A stretch of 64,000 bases of DNA from Brevibacterium picturae (GCF_900105045.1 NZ_LT629739.1:1054001-1118000); one strand, 5' to 3'. Counted from the first letter of the stretch, positions 26,525 through 34,991 are shown. Notes: generated by a model from the letters alone, not told the origin. A program made the numbers and translations.

Positions 26525-27919
26525 ATGGACACGGTCATCGGACGCACGGGCTTCCACGCTCAGCACACGAAGAATGTTGGTGAGCGAGGCGCGATCGTGC
26601 ACGAGATGATGCGCGAGCTCGACGAGGACTCAATCGCGTATTGGGCGACGAGGAATCCGAACATCGTCATCGCTGACGAGGTACTCAACGAGGCCATGGT
26701 CAACGACGGAGCCGGAGGCTTCAGGGCCTGTGCCGACCGTCAGGAAGTCCTGGACTACGGAGCGGACCGGGTCCGTCGGGTGAAGCGGAAGTTCCGTGAT
26801 GACAAGCTCGACCCGAAGACGGGCAAGATGAAGGGCGGGACCGTGACGACGTCACTTCTGGTCTCGCATTTGCCGAAGTCGATGTGCATCGAGATCCCGG
26901 GCTACTATCCCGTTCTGGACAAGAAGACTGGCGAACCAGTGGTGGATGCCGACGGCGATCCGATGATGCGTAGCCGTTGGGTCGCGCGTGATCGAGATGA
27001 TGCTCGACACTATTTCCAGGAAGTCGTCCAGTACCTGACGGACGAAGCGATTCCTGGCGGTACCGAGGCCGTCCTCGGTTACGACATTCAGCACAGCGAG
27101 TCCACCCCGCACGTGCAGATCCTCGCAGATACGTTTGCCGAGGATCCGAAGGATGAGGACGCCCTCCGGGTGGAGTCGTCCCGGGCATGGTTCTCGCACC
27201 GTGACGTTAAGGACGACAAGGGGAAGCAGAAGAGCGGTCCGACGAAGTTGCGCGAGTACCACGCCGGCCTCAAGCAGCACCTCCTCGATCTCGGCTACGA
27301 CATCTCTGCTGACTTCGACGAAGCGCGTCATCTCGTCGGCATGGGCAAGGACGAGTACGGACAGACGATGGATGCGAAGCGCCATGTCGACACTCTCAAG
27401 GACCGGGCTGTCGAAGACCACGAGAAGCTCAACGAATGGGATACATCACTTCTGGACCTCAGGGACCAGTTGGCGGACCGTGCCGAGCATCTCGACGAGC
27501 GCCAACGCAACCTCGAAGCCCGCGAATCGGAGCTTCCGACTCTGCGCCGGCATGTCGAAGAGATGGGCCGCGAGGACGGGGTCAAGGCAGCCGCAGCTGC
27601 GAACGACAAGATCGTTAAGCAGAGGATCGCAGCAACTCTCGCACCGGCCTGGTCTGCGGTGGACCGCCAGCGAAAAGAACTCGAGGGCCTCCTCGCACAG
27701 GCGGCCCAGGACCGAGAGAATTACCTTATTGCCGCCACGCAGCTCGAGCAGTACAACCGAACCCTTCAGCCACTCGTCGAGAAGTGGGAGCGGGCCAACC
27801 CGCACACAGAGAGGGGTGCCAAGGCGCAACGGAGCGCGACGCTGATCCGGCAGATTGAACAGCGAGCAGCTGAACTTCGAGAGAACACCCCCACCGATGA
27901 TGTCGAGTTCGGTGACTGA
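26525..27919 (+). CDS. MobV-like relaxase (plasmid mobilization protein)
   Basis: A 464-residue protein whose metal-binding segment reads DIQHSESTPHVQ (His190, His196, Gln198), resembling the MobV/Pre HxDExxPHxH motif with Gln replacing the last His. The N-terminal part has conserved-looking Tyr and Asn residues. Residues from about 300 are a long coiled coil (RAEHLDERQRNLEARESELP). ATG 26525 is preferred over the TTG at 26510 because GAGGAG lies seven bases upstream. It would nick oriT and start strand transfer. The resolvase follows 34 bp later. Confidence 0.75.
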   Translation: MDTVIGRTGFHAQHTKNVGERGAIVHEMMRELDEDSIAYWATRNPNIVIADEVLNEAMVNDGAGGFRACADRQEVLDYGADRVRRVKRKFRDDKLDPKTGKMKGGTVTTSLLVSHLPKSMCIEIPGYYPVLDKKTGEPVVDADGDPMMRSRWVARDRDDARHYFQEVVQYLTDEAIPGGTEAVLGYDIQHSESTPHVQILADTFAEDPKDEDALRVESSRAWFSHRDVKDDKGKQKSGPTKLREYHAGLKQHLLDLGYDISADFDEARHLVGMGKDEYGQTMDAKRHVDTLKDRAVEDHEKLNEWDTSLLDLRDQLADRAEHLDERQRNLEARESELPTLRRHVEEMGREDGVKAAAAANDKIVKQRIAATLAPAWSAVDRQRKELEGLLAQAAQDRENYLIAATQLEQYNRTLQPLVEKWERANPHTERGAKAQRSATLIRQIEQRAAELRENTPTDDVEFGD

Positions 27920-27953
27920 CCACTTGATTCATTTCTACGAAAGGAACTCAGAG

Positions 27954-28535
27954 ATGATCTATGGCTATACGCGCACTTCCACGAAGGACAAGCAGGACGA
28001 CGATCTCCAGCGTCGGGCGTTGAACGATGTCGGCGTCGACGGGAACCACATCTACTCTGATCAGATCTCGGGCTCCAAGACCACGAGTTCCCGGTCCGGC
28101 TGGTCATCACTTGATGATCGGCTCGAGGATGGTGACGAGCTCATCGTCTGGAGGATCGATCGGATTGGCAGGTCGATGATCGACGTGATTACAACCGTCA
28201 CCGCTCTGACTGAGCGCGGCATCGCGGTACGCTCTCTCACCGATGGCATCAACCCCTCGACCCGAGAAGGTCGGCTGATGCTCAACCTTATGGCGACGTT
28301 CGCCGAATACGAGCGAGAGCTCATCCAAGAACGCGTCCAGGCCGGGGTCAACGTTGCACGCGCCCGCGGGGTGCAGTTCGGACGGCCGCCAGCCGACCCG
28401 GTGGCAGTCGCCCGGAAGCTGCGCATCATCAATCGCCTAGTCGACGAAGAAGGTCTCTCCGTCGCCGAGGCCGCACAGACTCAGAGGTGGTCGAAGGCCA
28501 CGTACTACCGCTACAAAGGAAAGGTACTCAAATGA
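27954..28535 (+). CDS. serine recombinase, resolvase/invertase type
   Basis: The 193-residue protein has the catalytic serine in MIYGYTRTSTKDKQ, followed by DQISGSKTTSSRSGW, the LIVWRIDRIGRS strand and the E-helix region RLMLNLMATFAEYERELIQERV. A C-terminal helix-turn-helix (GLSVAEAAQTQRWSKATYYRY) is present. ATG 27954 follows AAGGAACTCAGAG; the frame is open further upstream without family similarity. It probably resolves multimers of the circular element. It overlaps the next ATG by four bases. Confidence 0.9.
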   Translation: MIYGYTRTSTKDKQDDDLQRRALNDVGVDGNHIYSDQISGSKTTSSRSGWSSLDDRLEDGDELIVWRIDRIGRSMIDVITTVTALTERGIAVRSLTDGINPSTREGRLMLNLMATFAEYERELIQERVQAGVNVARARGVQFGRPPADPVAVARKLRIINRLVDEEGLSVAEAAQTQRWSKATYYRYKGKVLK

Positions 28536-28864
28536 ACACCAACGACACCGAACAGATGCACGCCCAGATCGATCGCTTCGACCGGATCCAGGAGAGTGTC
28601 GACGCCAGCGCCTTCGCAGATGCGGTCATCGGCGAGTTCACGGAACTTGGCAACTCCCAGACGTTTGAAGCAACTCTCGCAGAAGACCCACTCATTAGGG
28701 CCGTCGCAGACGTCACGCCTAATGGTGACATTGCCTCGGTCGACGTCTTCGTGTCGCGAGACGGCCATCGGATTTCGAAGATGGAGGTCACGACGGGAAG
28801 CGGTCTCTGGCAGGCGATGGACGTCTGGCTCAGGGATCTCCGGGAGACCTGGATTGAGGAATGA
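28532..28864 (+). CDS. hypothetical protein coupled to the serine recombinase
   Basis: A 110-residue acidic protein whose ATG overlaps the resolvase stop (ATGA). It has an N-terminal helix MHAQIDRFDRIQESVDA and a mixed region TPNGDIASVDVFVSRDGHRISKMEV. No domain is recognised and there is no membrane segment. It is the last gene of the element-like block. Confidence 0.6.
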   Translation: MNTNDTEQMHAQIDRFDRIQESVDASAFADAVIGEFTELGNSQTFEATLAEDPLIRAVADVTPNGDIASVDVFVSRDGHRISKMEVTTGSGLWQAMDVWLRDLRETWIEE

Positions 28865-28925
28865 ACGTCTCGACAAGTCCCTTTTGAGACCCGGACTTAT
28901 GAGACTGGGTTTTTAAGACGTAGGT

Positions 28926-28952
28926 GCCCACGCTCCAAGAGGTGGCGTGGGC
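28926..28952 (+). terminator. terminator after the element genes
   Basis: GCCCACGC and GCGTGGGC form an 8-bp stem around a loop of about ten bases and are followed by GTCTCGTTTA. It lies 61 bp beyond the last element gene. Just upstream, GAGAC-like units recur (TTTTGAGAC, TTATGAGAC, TTTAAGAC). Confidence 0.65.
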
Positions 28953-29103
28953 GTCTCGTTTAGGTGGTGTCTACGAGGCACCACACTCGGTCCCCAGCGG
29001 CCATCTATCGTCGACGAACCGATCTTCCATATTGAGGCCTCGGCAGCGTGCTTGGCGTCAAGACCCTGACACACGGTAGTATTGATTCATCACGACCGGT
29101 TCC

Positions 29104-29119
29104 GCCTACTTCGGTAGGC
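29104..29119. terminator. small TTCG hairpin between convergent units
   Basis: GCCTAC-TTCG-GTAGGC is a 6-bp stem with a stable TTCG loop, 22 bp after the AbiEi remnant stop on the minus strand. It may end that transcript. The rest of 28953-29141 shows nothing recognisable. Confidence 0.45.
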
Positions 29120-29141
29120 CCAGGGCTGGTCCTCATCTTTC

Positions 29142-29498
29142 TCAGGTGGTGTTTAGTCCATTCCCCACTTGTAGCGCCTCTACTGTGGTCAATAACCCTT
29201 GGTTCCGCGCCTGGATCGAGGCATCCAGAAGACGCCAGTTCTCGATACTTCCGCGGCATTCAAGTAGTGCATCGGCTACCGGCTGAGATTCAAGCCCATC
29301 ATAGAAGGTAGTCCGAACCTCACCCTTCACCTGCGACAGTTCGATGAAATCGGGCAGCTTTGGCCGGGCACGTCGAGGTACCGCAACTTTGATCTGCCGA
29401 GGGTTCACATCGGCGAGTCCAAACAGTGCCAACACTGACTCACCGTAGAGGTAAGCGCCCTCGCCTGCACGCAGCAGCGCCTCGCCGGACCATCGTCG
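29142..29498 (-). pseudogene. AbiEi-type antitoxin, N-terminally truncated
   Basis: The open frame encodes GEGAYLYGESVLALFGLADV, then VAVPRRARPKLPDFIEL and PVADALLECRGSIENWRLLD, which match the AbiEi antitoxin C-terminal domain. The N-terminal winged helix is missing: a stop codon at 29499 precedes the frame and the neighbouring gene ends at 29544. The only start inside the frame is GTG 29435, which would make 97 residues. No AbiEii nucleotidyltransferase toxin is nearby. It is probably a remnant of a type IV toxin-antitoxin system. Confidence 0.65.
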
Positions 29499-29543
29499 TC
29501 ATTGCCGCCGCCGAAATCAGTCCTAGTGGATCGGCCAGTTCAA

Positions 29544-30386
29544 TCAGACGTACTCGCGGAGTAGAGCGGCGACCCGGGCGTTGATTTCGTCAGCACGAGC
29601 AAGGATTTGGGCTTCTTCATCAGGGGTGATCTTGGGTGGAGCCTCTGGTGGTCGAGGCAGTGGTTCTTCCATAGATTTTGGCGGTGCCTCGTAGAGCAGC
29701 TCGAGTTGCCTGATGAGTGTCGAGAGCGACGATGGGTGCATTGATGAGTAGGGATCGACCCATCCCCAGCGGTCGATGGCAGGCAAGAGGTTGGCGAAGT
29801 TCGGCCAGTCCTTCCAGGCTGAGTTCGGTGCCGCACTCTGATGTCGAGTGCAGTTCGTGCGCTGGTCGTGTTGGTGGATGAGTTGGCGGATGCCACCACG
29901 ACCCCAGTCGCTGTTGGCCCCGAGGACATCGAGCCAAGCCCATACTGCGCAGCTCACGCATTCGACCTGTTCCGCGGAGCCCTCGAGGTCAGGCAGACGC
30001 TGTTCAAAGTGATGAGGTGTCAGTGATCGTATTGTGGTTCGGGTGAGCCCAAGACCGCCTTGGGTCTCAGGCGCAATGAGTACCGCAGCACAGAGAAGCC
30101 TGCGGGTCTTCAGCCGAGTCGACCACGGGATGCTCCTCCCCCACGAAAGATGAGCGCCAGCTCGTAACAGCTGATGTAGCGCACTCGGGTCCTCGCGCAG
30201 AGCCGTCGGCCATGCCGGGGCTCGCACCTTGACCGCAGGCGGCCGGAGCGCGGCGAGGACGGATCGTGACGGGTGTGCTTGTCGCATGAACCGTGCGAGC
30301 GTCATCTCATCACGAAAAGCCGCCGAGGTTCCGGTGACCGTGCACCAATCGATCCAGAGTGAAGGCAGTGCAACCGCGGTTTTCAT
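29544..30386 (-). CDS. hypothetical protein with CxxC motif
   Basis: A 280-residue protein of no family that I recognise. It contains one CVSC pair inside EQVECVSCAVWAWLDVLG, a His-rich segment LIHQHDQRTNCTRHQS, and a conserved-looking block LLPAIDRWGWVDPYSSMHPS. The C-terminus is Pro-rich then helical. No signal peptide or transmembrane segment is seen. It lies immediately upstream of the AbiEi remnant in the same orientation, and the 150 bp upstream hold nothing recognisable. Confidence 0.6.
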   Translation of the reverse strand: MKTAVALPSLWIDWCTVTGTSAAFRDEMTLARFMRQAHPSRSVLAALRPPAVKVRAPAWPTALREDPSALHQLLRAGAHLSWGRSIPWSTRLKTRRLLCAAVLIAPETQGGLGLTRTTIRSLTPHHFEQRLPDLEGSAEQVECVSCAVWAWLDVLGANSDWGRGGIRQLIHQHDQRTNCTRHQSAAPNSAWKDWPNFANLLPAIDRWGWVDPYSSMHPSSLSTLIRQLELLYEAPPKSMEEPLPRPPEAPPKITPDEEAQILARADEINARVAALLREYV

Positions 30387-30536
30387 CTCACTACAGTGAC
30401 ATGAAATCCTGGGCAGGGAGTAGGGTACCGGTTACTAGCCTGCGAGCAAGGTAATCCATAACTTGGCGCGCGTAGCGGGGAAAATAAGCTATGGAGACTG
30501 GGGTCGCAGTTATGAGCGGGAGAAGACCCAGATGAA

Positions 30537-31289
30537 TTATCTTCCCGCGTCCTCAGATCTATACCGATATCTCCCTGGCCAGGCTCTAGTGAGATAGATT
30601 ACGGCTGCGACTATCACAATCAGACTTCCACAAGCAGTGATGGTCATTCCAACGCCGAATAGTTCGCCACTAACACCACCAAACGCCGGGCCGATTCCCT
30701 GGACCGTCATAAGTCCTGCTCCGAGTAGTGCGAATCCCTGGCCGCGCGTCGGCCCTCCGAGTGCTTCAGCAAACGGCAGCTGCAGGCCCAAGCTGTACGC
30801 AAAACCAATTCCGGACACAAACAGGGCAACCCATAGAATCCAAAGGTCATCGACGATGGCGAACAGGGCTAGCGGTGCTCCCATCACGCACATCAGTGGG
30901 CACACGAGTTGTTGCCGAGCGTGTGGCGTCAAAAGCCGGCCAAGCGTACCCTGACCGACAAACATTCCGATCGGTAGTGCAACCATCAATGCACCAGGAG
31001 AGACCGACCCATTCCACTGTTGAGTGACAAAAGGAACCAAGAGACCCTCAGCCCCCGCGAAGATGCCGATCGGAGCCCATTGCATTGCGAACAGCAGCGG
31101 CATTCCGGGTCGTGAGAAGATCGTTCGTATATTCTTGAGACTTCCCTTCAGTAACGTCTGACGATCGTCAGTCGCGTCCAGCCCGCCAATCATCGGCTCG
31201 GCGAGGACGCCGAAACTGACGCCGATACCGGCGGTGGGCACAGCGATCACGGCAGATGCGCGAAGCCCAGCGATGCGTCCCTCAGTCAC
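30537..31289 (-). pseudogene. MFS transporter lacking its N-terminal half
   Basis: Only about 250 residues remain, with six or seven hydrophobic segments that match the C-terminal half of an MFS drug exporter (LLFAMQWAPIGIFAGAEG, LPIGMFVGQGTLGRLL). Usual length is near 400. The start of the frame, TTG 31313 or GTG 31289, lies next to a divergent CGNR regulator, so the missing half was probably deleted rather than displaced. It may be non-functional; a half-size carrier is less likely. Confidence 0.6.
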
Positions 31290-31379
31290 GAGATCACTTC
31301 CCCTCGACGTCAACGCTACCTAACACCTATGATGTGTCAAGACCATTAAGATGAAATCGAGTCGCGAGCGAGGCTGCCT

Positions 31380-31970
31380 TTGCCATCACAATCACGTGCC
31401 GCCACCATCCCCCTGATCGGCGGGCGCCCCTGCCTCGACCTAGCCAACACGGTCAGCTGGCGGCCCGTGTCCGATCGTCGGGAGGAACACCTGCTCGAGC
31501 CCGACGACGCGCTGACGTGGTGCGTGCGCGCCGGGGTCCTCGACCAGGCCGAAGCCGATCAGCTGGACCAGACGTTCACGGCCCACCCGCACCGGGGCCG
31601 CGCCCTCATCGACGAGCTGGTCGACCTGCGCCAAAGCGTCTGGCAGCACGTCGTCGATGCAGCCGAACCCGATGTCCAGGCTCTGTCACCCCTGGTCATC
31701 GCCGCCCTGACCCACTGCCGACTGCAAGCAGCCGACGACGCCGCGCAGTGGGCCGCAGTGATCCTCGATGAACACACTCCCGCTCGACGCGTCACCCTCG
31801 ACCTGCTCGACATGCTCACGCATCCCACCGGCCGGATCGGCCAATGCTCCGACGCCACATGCGGGTGGGCCTTCGTCGACACCAGCCGCGCCCGGAACCG
31901 CCGATGGTGCAGCTCAGCCGACTGCGGCAACCGCCACAGAGGCCGACAGCACTACGCGCGAAGTCGATAG
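31380..31970 (+). CDS. ABATE/CGNR zinc-finger transcriptional regulator
   Basis: A 196-residue protein with the ABATE sensor domain (GGRPCLDLANTVSWRP at the N-terminus) and a C-terminal CGNR zinc finger: CSDATCGWAFVDTSRARNRRWCSSADCGNRHR, where four Cys bind zinc and CGNR contacts DNA. These regulators usually sit beside an efflux or enzyme gene; here the partner is the truncated, divergent MFS gene. Start TTG 31380 after GCGAGCGAGGCTGCC is the best in frame. Confidence 0.85.
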   Translation: MPSQSRAATIPLIGGRPCLDLANTVSWRPVSDRREEHLLEPDDALTWCVRAGVLDQAEADQLDQTFTAHPHRGRALIDELVDLRQSVWQHVVDAAEPDVQALSPLVIAALTHCRLQAADDAAQWAAVILDEHTPARRVTLDLLDMLTHPTGRIGQCSDATCGWAFVDTSRARNRRWCSSADCGNRHRGRQHYARSR

Positions 31971-32078
31971 CCTCTTGTCACCCGGGGATGAATCTGCTGT
32001 CCGGCAACACGACTCCTATACGAACGCTCGGCTTCATGGCCCCTTGTGCATCGGATTGCCGCACAGCAGACTGAAGGT

Positions 32079-32240
32079 ATGTTCGAAGACTTCAGCTCTG
32101 AAATGGTCGATGCCGGCCGACTGGAGTTGTTCGTCCGCCACGGCGGCGACGGCCCGCCCGTTCTGCTGCTGCTGCACGGCCACCCCCGCACCTCGGCCAC
32201 GTGGCATCGGGTCGCTCCACGGCTCGTCGAGCAGGCCGAT
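32079..32240 (+). pseudogene. haloacetate dehalogenase-like hydrolase, N-terminal fragment
   Basis: Encodes MVDAGRLELFVRHGGDGPPV, then LHGHPRTSATWHRVAPRLVEQ, nearly identical to residues 1-54 of the intact hydrolase at 45183. Similarity extends about 35 bp upstream of the ATG. It stops abruptly at GTCGAGCAGG, where IS481-type sequence begins. Confidence 0.85.
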
Positions 32241-32393
32241 CTCGCCATGCGTGCGCCACCGGTTCACCCATTTGGAGGCGCATGCCCGTGAGATTCCCAT
32301 CTCGGCCGCGACGTGCGCGATCGGGCGGGTTTTGCACCGTTCAATGAGACGCCGGCGACCTTCGAAGGACAGGGCTGCGTTCGCGTGAGTCAC
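32236..32393 (-). pseudogene. IS481-family transposase, N-terminal fragment
   Basis: From GTG 32393 the frame encodes VTHANAALSFEGRRRLIERC, then RPIAHVAAEMGISRACASKW and THGEIGLLDE, the N-terminal helix-turn-helix of IS481-type transposases. The catalytic DDE domain is absent because the frame runs into reverse-strand hydrolase sequence at about 32238. The SDR stop codon overlaps its start. TGTCAACC on the minus strand near 32437 may be the insertion sequence end. Confidence 0.8.
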
Positions 32394-33367
32394 TTTATGG
32401 ACGCGGCGGTCCAACCCGAATGGACACCGGTCAGATCGGTTGACAGCTGCCACAGTCGGCTGGCGCTTTCACGGTTGAGCGCGTGTTCACGAACACCGCC
32501 ATCGTCCATCGACCCAGCGGGGTCGGCTATGCGGGCGATGTCGCAGTCTTCGCAGTACGTCCCGCCGAGGCTGCTGAGGCTGGGCGAGGTCGCCGCCCAT
32601 AGGCCAGTGGCCGCTCCCTGACTCGGTGTCTTGAAGCCGCGCCCGATGATGTTGCCGTCGGCGTCGACCCAACCGAGTTCGATCTGCTCGGTGCGGGTGA
32701 GGTCTCGTTGGAGCTCAGTGAGGATCGGTCCGGGATGCAACGAGAACGCGCGAATCCCGTCAGACTGCGCCAGCTGGTCGAGTTGGGCTGCGAATAGGAT
32801 GTTGGCGGTCTTCGATTGACCGTATGCCCGCCACTTGTCGTAGCTAGCCTCGAAGTGCAGGTCGTCCCAGCGGATGTCAGACACGTGATGCCCGGCCGAG
32901 GAGTAGCAGATCACGCGGGCCGTCTCGACCAGGAGCGGTCGGAGCAGGTTGATCAGAGCGAAATGGCCAAGGTGATTGATCGCGAACTGGCTCTCCCAAC
33001 CCGGTCCGACGCGGCGCTGTGGTGAAGCCATCACTCCTGCCGCCGCCACGACGAGGTCCAGGTGCGTCCCTGATTCTACCAGTTGCTCACTGGTTTCTCG
33101 GACGCTGCGAAGATCCGCCAAGTCCATCGGGACGATGGTGCACTCAAGCTCGCCCAGCCGCTCCCGCGCAAGCCTGGGACGTCGAGCCGGCACGACCACA
33201 CGAGCACCCGCAGCCACCAGCGCCCGGGTGGTTTCCAAGCCGAGACCGGAGTACCCGCCGGTGACGAGAGCTGTCGCGCCATGCAGGTCAATGCCAGCCA
33301 TGACGTCCTGGGCGGTCGAGGTCGCCGTGTATCCGGAATGAATGGATTGCTGATTTAGATGGTTCAT
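32390..33367 (-). CDS. short-chain dehydrogenase/reductase
   Basis: A 325-residue SDR with the cofactor motif TGGYSGLG, catalytic Ser in ICYSSAGHHV, and Tyr/Lys in YGQSKTAN. It belongs to the retinol-dehydrogenase/oxidoreductase-like group that typically ends with a segment like SRLWQLSTDLTG. The last dozen residues (SGWTAASIK) run into the IS481-type fragment, so the C-terminus may have been replaced by an insertion. ATG 33367 is chosen because it leaves a MerR-type promoter just upstream; the open frame extends further. Confidence 0.82.
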   Translation of the reverse strand: MNHLNQQSIHSGYTATSTAQDVMAGIDLHGATALVTGGYSGLGLETTRALVAAGARVVVPARRPRLARERLGELECTIVPMDLADLRSVRETSEQLVESGTHLDLVVAAAGVMASPQRRVGPGWESQFAINHLGHFALINLLRPLLVETARVICYSSAGHHVSDIRWDDLHFEASYDKWRAYGQSKTANILFAAQLDQLAQSDGIRAFSLHPGPILTELQRDLTRTEQIELGWVDADGNIIGRGFKTPSQGAATGLWAATSPSLSSLGGTYCEDCDIARIADPAGSMDDGGVREHALNRESASRLWQLSTDLTGVHSGWTAASIK

Positions 33368-33374
33368 GCGTACA

Positions 33375-33405
33375 ACGCTAGAATCTAGAGTGGACTCTAG
33401 GTCAA
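33375..33405 (-). promoter_or_regulatory. MerR-type promoter with 19-bp spacer and central dyad
   Basis: On the minus strand, TTGACC (33405-33400) and TAGCGT (33380-33375) are separated by 19 bp, the long spacer that MerR activators correct. Between them lies the dyad CTAGAGT-CC-ACTCTAG. It points at the SDR gene and is immediately beside the divergent MerR gene, so that regulator most likely activates the SDR from here. Confidence 0.75.
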
Positions 33406-33426
33406 CCAAGAGGGACGGTGCGCACC

Positions 33427-33885
33427 ATGCAATCAGAAGTGACCACAGCTCAGGGGCTGTCCATCGGCGAGGTTGCCGAACGCACTGGCATGAGCGTGCA
33501 CGCCCTGCGCTACTACGAGCAGCAGCAACTCCTGATCGGGCCAGTGTCACGCACTACTGGCGGCAGAAGGATCTACACGCCCGTCGACGTAGACTGGCTA
33601 CAGATCTGCGTCAAGCTCCGTGAGTCTGGCATGCCTCTGGCCGAGTTGAAGCACTTCGCCGAGCTGGTGCGTTTGGGGCCAGGAAACGAGGACGAGCGCC
33701 TCGCACTCCTCGACGCGCACCGGCAGCGAGTCGATTCCCAGATACAGGCACTCCAGGAATGCCGAGAAGTGATCGAGTGGAAGGTCGACATCTACAACAG
33801 GCACCTACGTGACGGCGAAGCAAAGGGACTGTGGGACCCAACGACGCGCGACACCACTGCGCAGCGACTGTCAACAACCTCCTGA
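33427..33885 (+). CDS. MerR-family transcriptional regulator
   Basis: A 152-residue regulator: winged-helix GLSIGEVAERTGMSVHALRYYEQQQLL, then a long dimerisation helix (ERLALLDAHRQRVDSQIQALQEC). No Cys cluster is present, so it is not a metal or thiol sensor of the usual kinds. It resembles the MerR group paired with oxidoreductases. ATG 33427 is chosen over GTG 33418. Divergent from the SDR with a matching operator between them. Confidence 0.88.
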   Translation: MQSEVTTAQGLSIGEVAERTGMSVHALRYYEQQQLLIGPVSRTTGGRRIYTPVDVDWLQICVKLRESGMPLAELKHFAELVRLGPGNEDERLALLDAHRQRVDSQIQALQECREVIEWKVDIYNRHLRDGEAKGLWDPTTRDTTAQRLSTTS

Positions 33886-34291
33886 CCCGCAACAACTAGG
33901 GCAAGCGGGCCTGAGAAGCATCGAGAGTAGGACAACGATGCTTGATCGCTGTTCATCATGATCAATCATCTCCGAATATCGGTCCAGGACGAGGCATTTC
34001 TGGGACACCATTTCGAGGTTCGATCTCCGGGCCCCCACCACTGCAAGGCCCTACTCCCCTTGTCCGGACAGGCCGGGTCCCGGCAGGACATGCAGAGTCG
34101 CGTAGTACTGGGTAGCTCCGATATCAGAGGGCGTCGGAGTTCCTCACCATAGGACTTTCGGAGTTTTGTACCCTGTAGCATTAACGAAAGGCTGCGTCGC
34201 GCTAACCGGTGGCGGAAAGCGTGCTCAATCGGTGCCTCAAACTGGCAGTTCGACCCTGACGCGCACCCCGGCCGTTCTTTGGGAGCCGGAA
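33886..34291. other. gene-free stretch of 406 bp
   Basis: No frame here shows similarity to a family I know. The segment includes several small inverted repeats, such as CTCCGATATCAGAGG near 34123, but nothing that can be named. It may be decayed DNA. Confidence 0.4.
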
Positions 34292-34723
34292 CTAGGGTTC
34301 CACGACGGCAACAGCTTCAATCTCAATAAGCAGGTTCGGGTCTGCCAATCTGGAGACTCCGACATGGGTGCGCGTCGGGCAGCTGGCGTTGAAGAAGGTC
34401 GTATAGACGGTGTTAACGACGTCCTGCTGATCCATACGTGTGTTGTAGATCGTAACCTTGACGATGTCGCTTCGGGCCCCGCCGCCGGCCCTAACGAGAT
34501 TGTCGATGTTCTCCAAGCAAGCCCTCGTCTGTTCCTTTAAGCTAGCTTTGGAGGCTGGCACAGGGTTGTTGGAGCCAATAACAGGAAATGTCTGTCCGGA
34601 AGTGTAGATGGTGATTCCCGAGGTCCGTACGAGCGGCGCAAACGGAGGTTTCAGTATCCCTGTTACGTCGGCCAGCGTCTCCGACCAGTGGGCCTCGAGA
34701 CCGGCATCGATGTATTCATGCAT
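34292..34723 (-). CDS. RidA/YjgF family protein
   Basis: A 143-residue protein with the RidA fold: GITIYTSGQTFPVIG, TRACLENIDNLVRAGG, and the signature RTHVGVSRLADPNLLIEIEAVAV containing the active-site Arg. Family members hydrolyse reactive enamines and imines, or have specialised deaminase roles in catabolic operons. AAGGAATCTCTC precedes the ATG. It lies downstream of the catabolic genes at 35-40 kb in the same direction, but separated by about 440 bp. Confidence 0.85.
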   Translation of the reverse strand: MHEYIDAGLEAHWSETLADVTGILKPPFAPLVRTSGITIYTSGQTFPVIGSNNPVPASKASLKEQTRACLENIDNLVRAGGGARSDIVKVTIYNTRMDQQDVVNTVYTTFFNASCPTRTHVGVSRLADPNLLIEIEAVAVVEP

Positions 34724-34739
34724 GAGAGATTCCTTGCTG

Positions 34740-34991
34740 TTATGAACGGTCGGCGATGGCCGATATACCGGTTAGTGGACGGTAGATAATGGCTCCGAAG
34801 ATCAGTTCGACGGGATAGGCGAAATTCGCTCCGTCAAATGGGTCACCCGGAGATGGATCTAGCTTATTGTGGTGTTCGCCGCTAAGAGCCCCGCAACTTC
34901 TGTTGTTGATGTTGTGTCGCAGGAAAATGAAGGTACGAGGTCGCGTCAGCCCAATTGGGGTAGAGCACAGATTCCAGAACTGCATTGGCAC
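34740..34991 (-). pseudogene. possible TetR C-terminal remnant
   Basis: The 83-codon frame ends with FAYPVELIFGAIIYRPLTGIS, which loosely resembles the last helices of TetR ligand domains. No DNA-binding domain is present. The resemblance is weak and the frame could be chance. Confidence 0.22.

Larger units (their letters stand above)
21120..28952. mobile_element. integrative and mobilizable element at tRNA-Phe (right end unresolved)
   Basis: The segment carries a tyrosine integrase beside tRNA-Phe, an XRE regulator, an AlpA-like excisionase, iteron arrays, a rolling-circle type Rep, a candidate oriT, a MobV-like relaxase and a serine resolvase. Together these describe an element that can excise, replicate and be mobilised by another plasmid's secretion system; no type IV secretion genes are present. 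I could not find a second copy of the tRNA-Phe 3' end, so the right boundary is placed at the terminator after the last element-like gene. The true end could lie farther right, for example past the AbiEi remnant. Confidence 0.72.

Noticed and set aside
31971..32447. Complete IS481 insertion sequence
   Set aside because: Only the transposase N-terminus is present and no second terminal repeat or DDE domain could be found.
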